A stretch of DNA of 29,295 nucleotides from Gammaproteobacteria bacterium (GCA_011371465.1 DRQL01000275.1:1-29295), one strand, 5' to 3'. Numbered from the stretch's first letter, positions 1-8,051 are shown. The notes: a model not told the origin generated them from the sequence alone. Program-made: numbers and translations.

Positions 1-1644
1 ATCGGGGCACTGGTTGCTGTGTTCACGCCACCAACCTATACCTCTTCCGCCACTATCCTCATCAAGGAACAGGATATTCCCCCGGAACTGGTTCGCTCCA
101 CGGTAACCAGTTTTGCATCGCAACGCATCCAGGCCATCAGCCAGAAAGTAATGGCCAGGCCTAACCTGTTGAAAATCATAAATCAGTTTGAATTATACAA
201 AAAGAAGTTAAAACGCCTGACCACTGAAGAAATTATCTCGGAAATGCGAGAAAACATCAGTCTGGAAATGATTGACGCCGATGTTGTCGACCCACGCAGC
301 GGTCGCCCGATGGCTGCCACGATTGCTTTTCGCCTGAGTTTCAGCAGTGACAACCCGGTGAAAGCCCAGCAGGTCGCTAACGAGCTGATGAGCCTGTATC
401 TGAAAGAAAACCTGAAAGAACGTACCGAACAGGCCAGCGAAACCTATTTATTCCTTAAAGACGAGTCGGGCCGTCTAAGCAAGGAAATCGGCGTCATGGA
501 GGCCGAAATTGCCGCCTTCAAGGAAAGTCATGCCAACTCCCTGCCTGAACTGTTACAACTCAATATGGAGTTAATGACCCGTACCGAGAGAGAGCTGGAG
601 GCAATCGACAGCCAGATCCGCTCGCAGGAAGAGCGCAAAGTCTACCTCAGTGGTCAACTGGCACAAATCAAGCCCTATGGCACCGATGTCGCACTGGATC
701 CGGCCACGCGCCTGCAAGCATTGCGCACCCAGTATTTTGCGCTGGCGGCGCGTTACTCGGAGGACCACCCCGACGTGATTCGCATGCGCAAGGAAATCCA
801 GGGACTGGAAGAGGAAACCGGGGATGTCGACAGCTCGGCGGAGCAATTGCAGCAAATCGAGGCCATGCGCAGCGAACTTGCCATCCTGAAGAAAAAATAT
901 GCGCCTGAGCATCCGGATGTCGTAAAGCTGGAGCGCCAGATCAAATCACTGGAAGCGAATGTTCCTGATTCCACCAGCAAATTGACAGCCAAAGCGGCTG
1001 ATAACCCCGACAATCCGATTTACATACAGATGCAATCCCAGATCGAGGCAGCGAACCTGGAGATCCGAACACTGGAAAAGAAAAAACTGCGTCTAAGGGA
1101 CAAGCTTGCCGAATATGAGCAACGACTGGTGGAAACCCCGCAGGCTGAACGCGAATACCAGTCGCTCCAGCGTAGCCTGCAAAACGCCATCAGCGAGTAC
1201 CAGAATATCCGCACCAAGCTGGTAGCCGCGCAAATCGGCCAGGAACTCGAAAAAGACAGCAAGGGCGAGCGCTTTCAGATCATCGAGCCACCCGTGCGGC
1301 CCGAAAAACCGATTAGCCCCAACCGCCCTGCGATCCTGTTCCTGAGCTTCGTACTGGCGCTGGGTTGCGGCATAGGCTACGCAGCGGTTCGCGAAAGCAT
1401 GGATGACACGGTGCGCAGCAGCAAGACCCTGACCGCAGCCGCAGGCATAACACCCCTGGCAGTCATTCCCTACCTGAAAACCGATGCGGAAACTCGCAAA
1501 CGAAAACAGGGCCTGGTGATGCGCGCCGCTGCGACCGCAGCAGCCATCATTCTGGCCGTTACCCTGTTTCACTACTTCTGGACCCCCCTGGACGTGCTCT
1601 GGTACAAGGTTTTAAGAAAGGCGGACACGGTCGTTAATACATGA
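1..1644 (+). CDS. Polysaccharide chain-length determinant (Wzz/GumC-like), 5' partial
   Basis: The reading frame is open from base 1, so the N-terminus, including most of the first membrane helix, lies outside the window; the GTG at 19 is an internal valine, not a start. The visible part has the Wzz architecture: a periplasmic N-terminal domain, a long Lys/Glu-rich coiled coil (about nt 430-1260), a proline-rich segment (PPVRPEKPISPNRP) and a membrane helix near nt 1321-1380. A second hydrophobic helix (nt 1510-1580) lies close to the C-terminus. Proteins of this family sit in the inner membrane and set the length of exported exopolysaccharide together with a tyrosine kinase, which is the next gene. 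The motif Y-x-x-x-HPDV occurs twice, at nt 754 and nt 898, exactly 48 codons apart, as if the GNVR-type segment were duplicated. The XrtA/exosortase-type subfamily is possible but no exosortase is visible. Confidence 0.88.
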   Translation: MGALVAVFTPPTYTSSATILIKEQDIPPELVRSTVTSFASQRIQAISQKVMARPNLLKIINQFELYKKKLKRLTTEEIISEMRENISLEMIDADVVDPRSGRPMAATIAFRLSFSSDNPVKAQQVANELMSLYLKENLKERTEQASETYLFLKDESGRLSKEIGVMEAEIAAFKESHANSLPELLQLNMELMTRTERELEAIDSQIRSQEERKVYLSGQLAQIKPYGTDVALDPATRLQALRTQYFALAARYSEDHPDVIRMRKEIQGLEEETGDVDSSAEQLQQIEAMRSELAILKKKYAPEHPDVVKLERQIKSLEANVPDSTSKLTAKAADNPDNPIYIQMQSQIEAANLEIRTLEKKKLRLRDKLAEYEQRLVETPQAEREYQSLQRSLQNAISEYQNIRTKLVAAQIGQELEKDSKGERFQIIEPPVRPEKPISPNRPAILFLSFVLALGCGIGYAAVRESMDDTVRSSKTLTAAAGITPLAVIPYLKTDAETRKRKQGLVMRAAATAAAIILAVTLFHYFWTPLDVLWYKVLRKADTVVNT

Positions 1645-1672
1645 GCACCAGGACAAAAACCGGGAGCACGCC

Positions 1673-2467
1673 ATGGAACGCATAAAACAGGCGCTGGAAC
1701 GAGCGCGCGCAGAGCGGGCAGGCCAACCGGCTCCGGCCGGCGCCACACAGGCGGCAGCACCTGCCGTTACACCTGTAGAACAGGTCACCTACTCACAGAC
1801 CCGTCATATCGAGGTGTCGCGGCCAGAGCTGCGCGAAAAACGCGTGATCACCGGTTTCGACCCCTGCGAATTCACCGATGCCTACAAGATGCTGCGCACC
1901 CAGGTACTGCAGCGTCTGAACGAAAACGACTGGAATGTGCTCGCTATCACCAGCCCCGGCACCGGGGAAGGTAAGACCCTGACGGCCCTGAACCTGGCCG
2001 CCAGCCTGGCCCTGGAAGTCAGCTATACGGTGCTGCTGGTGGACGCCAACCTGCGCCATCCCAGCCTGCACGAACACCTGGGCCTGCCGGGTGAGCCCGG
2101 CCTGAGCGATTACCTGATGGAAGATACCCCGCTGCCCGAACTGCTGGTGCACCCGAAGGGTATCGACCACCTGACCATCCTGCCCGGCGGGCGTCCCCTG
2201 CTGAATTCCGCGGAAATGCTGAATTCACCCAAGATGACCCGGCTGGTCGACGAACTGAAAAACCGCTACGCCGGCCGCATCGTCATCTTCGACCTGCCGC
2301 CGGTACTCGATGCATCGGATGCCATGGCCTTCTCGCCCTACGTGGACGCAACCCTGCTGGTGGTGGAAGAAGGCAAGACCACCAAAAAAGAAGTCGAACG
2401 CGCGGTAGACATGCTCGCCAGTACCAATATACTGGGTACTGTGCTGAACAAGTCGGGCAAGGACTGA
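1673..2467 (+). CDS. CpsD/Etk-type tyrosine autokinase (BY-kinase) of exopolysaccharide locus
   Basis: This 264-residue cytoplasmic P-loop protein has the bacterial tyrosine kinase signature: Walker A SPGTGEGKT, Walker A' VLLVDANLRHP and Walker B IVIFDLPPVLD, followed by the usual LLVVEEGKT and LGTVLNK segments. BY-kinases phosphorylate themselves and control polymerisation and export through the membrane chain-length protein, here encoded 28 bp upstream. The ATG at 1673 follows GGGAG (1662-1666) at good spacing. The N-terminal 40 residues are Ala/Pro-rich and probably a flexible linker. The protein ends right after the VLNKSGKD segment and lacks the C-terminal tyrosine cluster that is autophosphorylated in classical members. 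It may therefore use other tyrosines (one is at the N-terminal VTYSQT) or act mainly as an ATPase switch. A MinD/ParA-like ATPase is less likely given the context. Confidence 0.88.
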   Translation: MERIKQALERARAERAGQPAPAGATQAAAPAVTPVEQVTYSQTRHIEVSRPELREKRVITGFDPCEFTDAYKMLRTQVLQRLNENDWNVLAITSPGTGEGKTLTALNLAASLALEVSYTVLLVDANLRHPSLHEHLGLPGEPGLSDYLMEDTPLPELLVHPKGIDHLTILPGGRPLLNSAEMLNSPKMTRLVDELKNRYAGRIVIFDLPPVLDASDAMAFSPYVDATLLVVEEGKTTKKEVERAVDMLASTNILGTVLNKSGKD

Positions 2468-2480
2468 CGGGGTACCCGCC

Positions 2481-3776
2481 ATGTACCAGAGTTTTTACGG
2501 CTTTCGGGAAAAACCCTTCTCCCTGTTACCGGACTCGGGGTTCCTGTACCTGAGCGACAAACACCGCATGGCGCTGACGCTGCTGGAGTATGGCCTGATG
2601 AACCAGGCCGGCTTTACCGTGATCAGTGGCGGCATCGGCACCGGCAAAACCACCCTCATCCGCAAGCTGCTGAACGACATCGACCCCACCATCCGGGTCG
2701 GGTTGATATCGAACACACACCAGACTTTCGGCGACCTGCTGCAATGGATCGCGCTGGCCTTTGGCCTGCCGCACCAGGGACGGGACAAGGTCCAGCTGTA
2801 CCAGGAATTCATGGAATTCATTATCCAGGAATACGCACAGGGCCGGCGCACGGTGCTGATCGTGGACGAGGCACAGAACATGCCCGCCGAAACGCTGGAA
2901 GAGCTGCGCATGCTGTCCAACATCAACGCCGACAAGGACCAGGTACTGCAGATCATCCTGGTGGGCCAGCGGGAACTGCGCGAAACCCTGCAACGCCCGG
3001 ACCTGGTGCAGTTTGCACAGCGAATCGGCGTGGACTACCACCTGGAGCCGCTGGAAGAAGCGGAGACCAGTGAATATATCCGCCACCGCTGCAAAACAGC
3101 CGGCGGCAAGGCTGAACTGTTTTCCGACCAGGCCTGCCACCTGATTCACCGCTACAGCGGCGGCGTTCCACGCCTGATCAACCTGCTGTGCGATACCGCG
3201 CTGGTATACGGCTACGCCGAACAACGCGACCGGGTCGATGCCGCACTGGTTGAAGAAGTGGCCAAAGAAAAACAGCAGGGCGGCCTGTTCCCGGCACAGC
3301 ACGAAAGCCCTGAAGCCGTCACGCAGGCGTCACCGAATACGGTGGTTTCGGCCGACGTAACGCCGGTGAAGCCGGCACAGGAACCGGTTTCGGCCGCACC
3401 GGTCGACACGGGGAAAAAATCCGGCCGCCTGCGCATCGCCATTACCGCCGAATCAGAGCTGTTGCGCATCTACCTGTCGAGGCTGCTATCCCGCTTTGCG
3501 ATCGAAGTCATTGCTACCCTGCCGTTGACGGCCCATGACCTGCGTCAACTGCCGGCCGGCGACATCGATGTCCTGCTGGTGGAACTGGACGACAACATGA
3601 ATCACCTCGATGAAGCGCTCTACGAAATCCTGGAAGAGTGGCAACGACCAGTGCTGTTCAATGACAGCCTGGCCACCGAGGCCAGCCTGTCACAGCCGAA
3701 CCGCCATGAATACGGCCGCAAGCTGAGCGAAAAACTGTTTTCGCTGGTGCCGCAGGCACCGCAGTCCGTCGCCTGA
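2481..3776 (+). CDS. ExeA/secretion-type AAA+ ATPase with C-terminal pseudo-receiver domain
   Basis: Residues 1-270 match the ExeA-like ATPases of polysaccharide and secretion loci. The start MYQSFYGFREKPFSLLPD is typical, Walker A is GGIGTGKTT, Walker B is LIVDEAQNM, and a sensor-like ILVGQRELRETL and the arginine-rich QRIGVDYHLEPL segment follow. In XrtA/PEP-CTERM polysaccharide loci such an ATPase usually follows the chain-length protein and the kinase, as here. Those relatives are about 270-350 residues; this one has 431. After an Ala/Pro/Val-rich linker (about 270-312), residues 313-425 form an alpha/beta domain (RLRIAITAESELLRIYLSRL, DIDVLLVELDD, WQRPVLFNDS). It resembles the degenerate CheY-like domain in front of CheB-type proteins of pilus chemotaxis systems. 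The expected phospho-acceptor Asp after the third strand appears to be Glu. The gene starts 13 bp after the kinase stop, so the two are cotranscribed. Confidence 0.85.
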   Translation: MYQSFYGFREKPFSLLPDSGFLYLSDKHRMALTLLEYGLMNQAGFTVISGGIGTGKTTLIRKLLNDIDPTIRVGLISNTHQTFGDLLQWIALAFGLPHQGRDKVQLYQEFMEFIIQEYAQGRRTVLIVDEAQNMPAETLEELRMLSNINADKDQVLQIILVGQRELRETLQRPDLVQFAQRIGVDYHLEPLEEAETSEYIRHRCKTAGGKAELFSDQACHLIHRYSGGVPRLINLLCDTALVYGYAEQRDRVDAALVEEVAKEKQQGGLFPAQHESPEAVTQASPNTVVSADVTPVKPAQEPVSAAPVDTGKKSGRLRIAITAESELLRIYLSRLLSRFAIEVIATLPLTAHDLRQLPAGDIDVLLVELDDNMNHLDEALYEILEEWQRPVLFNDSLATEASLSQPNRHEYGRKLSEKLFSLVPQAPQSVA

Positions 3777-3818
3777 ACCGCAACCCCGCGGTTATGCCTC
3801 TGAAGAACCTGTTCCCCC

Positions 3819-3883
3819 TCATTCCGGCGCGGGCCGACTTCTGTAACGCCGGGGGCAATGGATTCCGGCCTGCGCCGGAATGA
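3819..3883. repeat. Family A intergenic palindromic element
   Basis: Two 17-bp arms (3819-3835 and 3867-3883) are reverse complements with one mismatch and enclose 31 bp. The right arm itself folds into an 8-bp hairpin (attccggc-ctgc-gccggaat, 3862-3881). Relatives are at 13663-13722 and 17182-17247. It lies between the ATPase and VanZ genes and creates a spurious in-frame ATG at 3858. Confidence 0.7.
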
Positions 3884-3902
3884 CGGCCCTGGGGAGCCAT
3901 TG

Positions 3903-4298
3903 ATGACCTGGTTGCAACGCCTGTCACTGCTGCTGGCCCTGCTGTGGATGGCTGCCCTGTTCTATCTCTCAAACCAGCCGACCCTGGAAACACCACACCT
4001 GTTTTCCGGCCAGGACAAGCTTTTTCATATGCTGGCCTACGCGGTGCTGGGTTTCCTGCTACTCGGCGCCCGCAAACCGCTGGTCAATGGCTTCAGCAAT
4101 GCCCAAGTGGGCGGCAGTATCCTGGTCGCCAGCCTGTATGGCATCAGTGACGAGGTACACCAGTACTTCGTCCCCGGGCGTAGTGCCGATCCCTGGGACT
4201 GGGTGGCGGATACGCTGGGTGCGGTCATCGCGGTGTCCTTGCTGGGCTGGTTTAGCAGGAAATGGAAAACTTCGGTGGTGGTCCGGGAGGGTGTGTGA
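3903..4298 (+). CDS. VanZ family membrane protein
   Basis: The 131-residue product has four predicted membrane segments and the conserved VanZ-family residues: SNQP after helix 1, DKLFHMLAYAVLG at the start of helix 2, and SDEVHQYFVPGRSADPWDW followed by ADTLGA before the last helix. The ATG at 3903 has GGGGAG (3891-3896) six bases upstream; the in-frame ATG at 3858 lies in the upstream repeat and is rejected. VanZ proteins are small inner-membrane proteins of unknown biochemical role, named after a teicoplanin resistance gene, and are often found at the ends of exopolysaccharide loci in gammaproteobacteria. Nothing here points to drug resistance; a link to cell-envelope polysaccharide is inferred from the neighbours. 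Confidence 0.85.
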   Translation: MTWLQRLSLLLALLWMAALFYLSNQPTLETPHLFSGQDKLFHMLAYAVLGFLLLGARKPLVNGFSNAQVGGSILVASLYGISDEVHQYFVPGRSADPWDWVADTLGAVIAVSLLGWFSRKWKTSVVVREGV

Positions 4299-4311
4299 CG
4301 TTCCGGCAGCT

Positions 4312-4345
4312 TTGTCGGATTACGCTGCGCTAATCCGACCTACAG
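4312..4345. repeat. Family B hairpin element
   Basis: A perfect 9-bp stem (gtcggatta 4314-4322, taatccgac 4331-4339) with loop cgctgcgc, followed by 'ctacagg'. It lies 3' of the VanZ gene in the gap before the convergent cysQ gene. Similar hairpins recur at 4419, 15389, 15478, 15529 and 28235. Confidence 0.75.
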
Positions 4346-4387
4346 GGTGATACCAGCCCGCGGTAACCAAACCCAAACCACCGCGAC

Positions 4388-4444
4388 ATAGGTTGGATCA
4401 GGCGCACCAGTCCCGTGGGTTGGGTTAGCGAAGCGTAACCCAAC
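4388..4444. repeat. Family B hairpin element, with degenerate partner
   Basis: Perfect 9-bp stem gttgggtta (4419-4427) and taacccaac (4436-4444) around gcgaagcg. A partial copy of the same consensus (taggttggatcaggcg) starts at 4388. With the copy at 4312 it fills the 173-bp gap between convergent genes, where it could act as a bidirectional transcript end; no T-run is present. Confidence 0.7.
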
Positions 4445-4471
4445 GATGCTCAACCACCGGGAAAGCCCAGC

Positions 4472-5263
4472 CTACAGGTACTCCGACCAGTTCCGGCTAT
4501 CGTCACCGAACACAAAAAAGAACGGATTCAACAGAGAGTCCTTGGTGTTATACCGCAAGCGTTGCATCTCCAGGTCCGTCAGGGAACCACCGGCCTGCTC
4601 GACCACGCAGTGCGCCGCCGCGGTATCCCACTCCGAAGTCAGGCCCAGGCGCGGGTAGACATCGGCAGCGCCTTCGGCCACCAGGCAGATTTTCAGCGAA
4701 CTGCCCATGCTGACGATTTCGTGCTCGCCCAGTTTGGCGAGAAAAGCTTTCAGTGAATCGCCCTGGTGCGAACGACTGCCCACCACCGCCACCGGGCCCT
4801 CTGCCAGTTTGCGGACGTGAATCGGTTTTTCGCCTTCACCGGGTGTTTCCTTGATGGCGCCCTGTCCTTCACAGGCAGCATAGGTCACCCCGCTGACCGG
4901 GACATACACCACGCCCAGCACCGGCGCACCTTGGTGGATCAGGGCGATGTTGACGGTGAATTCCCCGTTGCGTTTGATGAATTCTTTTGTGCCGTCGAGC
5001 GGATCGATCAGCCAGTAGGTATCCCAGCCGGCGCGCTGCTCAAAGGGGATTTTTGCCGACTCTTCCGACAGCACCGGGATATCCGGGGTCAGCGCCTTCA
5101 GTCCGGCGACAATCGCATTGTGCGAAGCCATATCGGCAGCCGTCAACGGCGACTTGTCGTCCTTTTCCTCCACCGCAAACTCGGTATTGTATACCTCGAG
5201 GATCTTCTCCCCGGCCTGCCGGGCCAGGGCCCGTATATCGTCCAGATAGTCACACGCATTCAT
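4472..5263 (-). CDS. cysQ: 3'(2'),5'-bisphosphate nucleotidase CysQ
   Basis: The 263-residue product carries the signatures of the Mg2+-dependent, lithium-sensitive inositol monophosphatase superfamily: DKSPLTAADMASH near the N-terminus, SEES, the metal-binding WLIDPLDGTKEF, and WDTAAAHCVVEQAGG near the C-terminus. CysQ hydrolyses adenosine 3',5'-bisphosphate (PAP) to AMP and phosphate, removing the by-product of sulfate assimilation and of 4'-phosphopantetheine transfer. Length and motif spacing are normal. The ATG at 5263 gives the usual N-terminus; the upstream ribosome site is weak. It is divergent from the yrfG-like gene with 76 bp between the starts, the same neighbourhood seen in other gammaproteobacteria. 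Another inositol-phosphatase family member is the only realistic alternative. Confidence 0.92.
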   Translation of the reverse strand: MNACDYLDDIRALARQAGEKILEVYNTEFAVEEKDDKSPLTAADMASHNAIVAGLKALTPDIPVLSEESAKIPFEQRAGWDTYWLIDPLDGTKEFIKRNGEFTVNIALIHQGAPVLGVVYVPVSGVTYAACEGQGAIKETPGEGEKPIHVRKLAEGPVAVVGSRSHQGDSLKAFLAKLGEHEIVSMGSSLKICLVAEGAADVYPRLGLTSEWDTAAAHCVVEQAGGSLTDLEMQRLRYNTKDSLLNPFFFVFGDDSRNWSEYL

Positions 5264-5339
5264 TTACACGGCCCGCCACTTCACCAGAAACCTGAAAACC
5301 CCGTATCATACGCGAATCCACCGACCTGAATCACCCGTC

Positions 5340-6020
5340 ATGAGCCACGCACTCCCCTGGAGCGATATCGACACCGTATTCCTGGATATGGACGGCACCC
5401 TGCTGGACCTGCATTTCGACAACCATTTCTGGCTGGAGCACGTGCCCCTGCGTTACGCAGAACAACACGGACTGTCGGTGGAAGAGGCCAAACAGCAGCT
5501 GTTCCCGCGCTTCCGCGCCCTGGAAGGCACCATCGACTGGTACTGCGTCGATTTCTGGAGCCGGGAACTGGGCATGGACATCAGCGCACTGAAGCGCGAG
5601 CTGGAGCATTTGATCCAGGTCCGGCCGCAGGTGACCGAATTCCTGCAGGCGCTGCGCGCAACGGGCAAGCGCGTTGCGCTGCTGACCAATGCGCACCACA
5701 AGGTGATCGAACTGAAAATGACCAGCACCGGTCTGGCCGAACACTTCGACCACCTGATCTGCGCCCACGCCTTTCGTTTACCCAAGGAAGACCCGCAGTT
5801 CTGGCCGCGCCTGGCGGCCGAAGACCCCTTCGACCCGCAGCGGACACTGTTTGTCGATGACAGCCTGCCGGTGCTGCGTGCCGCGCGCGACTACGGCATC
5901 CGCCACCTGCGCGCCGTGCGCCTGCCCGACAGCCAGGCGCCGCCGAAACAGACCGAAGAATTTATAGCCATAGAAAGCTTCAACGAGTTGCTGGACCACA
6001 TGACCGGGCTGACCCCGTAG
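5340..6020 (+). CDS. yrfG: GMP/IMP nucleotidase, HAD superfamily (YrfG-like)
   Basis: The 226-residue protein is a haloacid dehalogenase-type phosphatase with nucleophile motif FLDMDGTLLDL (motif I), LLTNAHH (motif II), the lysine in RLPKEDPQFW (motif III) and FVDDSLPVL (motif IV). The N-terminal phrases HFDNHFWLEHVPLRYAEQHG and GTIDWYCVDFWS are characteristic of YrfG, which in E. coli dephosphorylates GMP and IMP. The start at 5340 is the only good ATG before motif I; its ribosome site is poor. The TAG stop (6018-6020) is part of the family C repeat that begins at 6017. Another HAD phosphatase specificity cannot be excluded, but family membership is clear. Confidence 0.88.
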   Translation: MSHALPWSDIDTVFLDMDGTLLDLHFDNHFWLEHVPLRYAEQHGLSVEEAKQQLFPRFRALEGTIDWYCVDFWSRELGMDISALKRELEHLIQVRPQVTEFLQALRATGKRVALLTNAHHKVIELKMTSTGLAEHFDHLICAHAFRLPKEDPQFWPRLAAEDPFDPQRTLFVDDSLPVLRAARDYGIRHLRAVRLPDSQAPPKQTEEFIAIESFNELLDHMTGLTP

Positions 6021-6045
6021 GAGCGGTCTCCCGAGCGCGAAAGCA
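6017..6045. repeat. Family C element (single degenerate arm)
   Basis: 'cgtaggagcggtctcccgagcgcgaaag' matches the family C consensus seen at 14444, 24809 and 27859. The TAG inside 'cgtaggag' is the stop codon of the yrfG-like gene. It sits between that gene and the convergent cysteine-cluster gene. Confidence 0.6.
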
Positions 6046-6065
6046 CACTACAATCATCGCCTCAA

Positions 6066-6473
6066 TCAATAAGGCCGCTGCCCCCAGCGCTTGAAGCGTT
6101 TTTTACAGTACGCCAGCAACGATTCATAGCCGTCGAAATACAGTTCGAAACCGTTTTCCGCCGGTTCATCGAACTCGCAGTAGTCATTGCTGTAGTCCCT
6201 GCAGATCTGCGGCCGGTCTTCATAGATCCCGCAGCGTCCGTCCGGCTGGATATGGTTGCAGGGGTTATCCGCCATCAGGTACCAGCTGCCCTCGTCCTTG
6301 TAGACCTTGATATCCCGGTGTGAAACCTGCCAGAGCAGGAAATCGAAATCCACCTTGGAAACCGGGGTGTCGATCTCCTGGCTGATGTAGGTGCAACAGC
6401 GGGAGTTGGTGCAGTAATCACACTTGGTTTCGGGCGTCATCGCCTCGATCGGAATCGTCTTTCTGGCACTCAT
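6066..6473 (-). CDS. YkgJ family cysteine-cluster protein
   Basis: The product (135 residues from the ATG at 6473) has the cysteine pattern of the YkgJ/CxxCxxCC family: KCDYCTNSRCC near the N-terminus, then NPCNHI, GRCGIYEDRPQICRDY and DYCEF. These eight clustered cysteines probably bind a metal or Fe-S centre; the biochemical role of the family is unknown. I chose 6473 because GGAG lies nine bases upstream of it. The alternative ATG at 6488 adds five residues but has no ribosome site. It is convergent with the yrfG-like gene. Upstream lies the end of the gene at 6508 on the same strand, so it could be the last cistron of the gsp transcript. Confidence 0.8.
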   Translation of the reverse strand: MSARKTIPIEAMTPETKCDYCTNSRCCTYISQEIDTPVSKVDFDFLLWQVSHRDIKVYKDEGSWYLMADNPCNHIQPDGRCGIYEDRPQICRDYSNDYCEFDEPAENGFELYFDGYESLLAYCKKRFKRWGQRPY

Positions 6474-6507
6474 TGGCACTTGCTCCATTTACCCGGTCGA
6501 AAGAATA

Positions 6508-8034
6508 CTAGTGCGCTGACGTGAATTCAAAGCAATCAAAACCGGGACCCCGTTCGACCCGTACCGTACAACACACCGGCACCTGCCGGTCGCCGACATG
6601 CAGTCGCAGGGAACGATTTTTTTTGTAGATTTTCCTGGGTGCCACCACGCGTGCCGCGAAATCTCCGGCGGAAGGCAGGAACAGGGCCTGGCGGGTTCCG
6701 GCAGCGGCATCGTCCACGACTTCGAGCCGCATCGGGCTCGGCACACCGGCCAGTTTCTCCACTCCCACACCGGTGCCCCGGTCGCGTTCATCGCACAGCC
6801 AGCGAATCACCAGCAACTGGAAGGAGCGTTTTTCTTCCTCGCTGTCCGCGACTACACACACCAGGTCCCCCACCTGCAACAGGCTGGCCGCACTTTCACC
6901 CCAGGCCAGGCGATAGCCCTGCTCGCTGACATCCTGGATGCGCCAGCGGGTGGTATCCGCCGCTCCTCCCTGCGCGGGCCCGCCCGCCGCCGCGCTACGT
7001 TGATAACGGGCCAGGTAGTCGCAAATGGCCTCCAGGCCGGTCACGACCTCGATCCAGCGTCCGGCGGGACGCCGCGTACTGCGCCGGCGCTCGCGCGGCG
7101 TAACTTCCGGCAACAGGGTACCGAGCAGGCCGGTCTCGACCCGCTTGCCGCGCCGGTCCGCCGGCAGGGCCGCCAGCGTTTTGTGCATGCGCTGCAGGGG
7201 TACGCGCGCATCCAGTATATGCGGGTCGTCACCGCTGACCGGTGACTGCAGGAAAACGCAGTGGCGCGGCCGGCTGTCACTTTGCAGGTCGATAAAGAAC
7301 AGGCCCTCCGGCGTTCCCTGCCAGCTGTTGCCGGGAATGATCCGCGTGCCCGGGACGTACTGCAGCAGGCTGCGAAAACGGCGGTCGACCCAGCCTTCGG
7401 CCGCGCTGAAAGGATCAGTGAGCGACAGCAGGCAGGTGGCCTGGTAGATATCGGCAAGGCTGCTGCTGGCCTTGCCGTCCAGCGCCGTGCCGGCCTGCTC
7501 CTGCACACCGTGATGGCGCGCCAGCCGGTACAGCTGGTTGAGTTCGAGGAATACAAAGGGAGGCTCCGGCCGGTAGTAGCGGTAACTGTGCAGCAGGGCA
7601 GCCGCCAGTTGCTGCACCGCCCAGCGCAACACCTGGCCAAAGCGTGCGTTGTCCAGTGTGCCTGTATCGCCCGCGTGGATCTCTTTTATGGCGATCTTGA
7701 AGCCGTTGGCCGTCGCCAGGCACAGGCGTTCGACCTGGTCCACCGCGTGCTGGCGCTGCTGCTGCGACAGCGGCTGCTGGCGCAGGCGCAGCGGCTCGGC
7801 GGCGTCGTACAGGCGCTTTACGGTTGCCTGGTACAGGCTCATCAGGCGCAGGCGCCGGTCGACATCGAGCTGCTGTTCGTTGAGCGGCTCCAGGGCATCG
7901 AGCACCTTGCGCAGCGAATCCCCGACGTTCAGCACCGGCAGGCTCGCCAGCCATTTCTTCAGGCGCTTCTCGTCGAGTTCGAGCGTGGGGTCCTGGAAGC
8001 TGTGCTGTTCCGGTGTAGTCAGCAGCAGGGTCAT
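6508..8034 (-). CDS. Probable PilZ-like protein downstream of the gsp operon, function unknown
   Basis: This 508-residue cytoplasmic protein has no signal peptide or membrane helix. Its first 300 residues are mostly helical and Leu/Gln/Arg-rich (for example RKVLDALEPLNEQQLDVDRR) and I do not recognise them. The C-terminal third carries RRSTRR (about 317-322) and WRIQDVSEQGYRLAW (DxSxxG at about 368-373). These are the two elements of the c-di-GMP-binding PilZ motif (RxxxR and D/NxSxxG), with an unusually long Ala/Gly-rich stretch between them. PilZ assignment is therefore likely but not certain. The ATG at 8034 was preferred; the upstream in-frame codon at 8070 is GTG and would overlap gspN. 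The gene follows gspN by 17 bp and is probably its cotranscribed last partner, which suggests c-di-GMP control of secretion or surface functions. That link is inference. Confidence 0.7.
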   Translation of the reverse strand: MTLLLTTPEQHSFQDPTLELDEKRLKKWLASLPVLNVGDSLRKVLDALEPLNEQQLDVDRRLRLMSLYQATVKRLYDAAEPLRLRQQPLSQQQRQHAVDQVERLCLATANGFKIAIKEIHAGDTGTLDNARFGQVLRWAVQQLAAALLHSYRYYRPEPPFVFLELNQLYRLARHHGVQEQAGTALDGKASSSLADIYQATCLLSLTDPFSAAEGWVDRRFRSLLQYVPGTRIIPGNSWQGTPEGLFFIDLQSDSRPRHCVFLQSPVSGDDPHILDARVPLQRMHKTLAALPADRRGKRVETGLLGTLLPEVTPRERRRSTRRPAGRWIEVVTGLEAICDYLARYQRSAAAGGPAQGGAADTTRWRIQDVSEQGYRLAWGESAASLLQVGDLVCVVADSEEEKRSFQLLVIRWLCDERDRGTGVGVEKLAGVPSPMRLEVVDDAAAGTRQALFLPSAGDFAARVVAPRKIYKKNRSLRLHVGDRQVPVCCTVRVERGPGFDCFEFTSAH

Positions 8035-8051
8035 AAAAACCGTCGGCCCGC

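Noticed and set aside
2526..3302. 258-codon open frame on the minus strand
   Set aside because: It lies wholly inside the ATPase gene on the opposite strand, has low-complexity His/Gln/Val composition and no motif; a shadow of a high-GC gene.
3776..3793. Hairpin aaccgc/gcggtt after the ATPase stop as a terminator
   Set aside because: Only a 6-bp stem with no T-run; could be chance.
4312..4444. Family B hairpins as CRISPR repeats or integron attC sites
   Set aside because: No regular spacers, differing orientations, and no cas genes, integrase or attC core sites.
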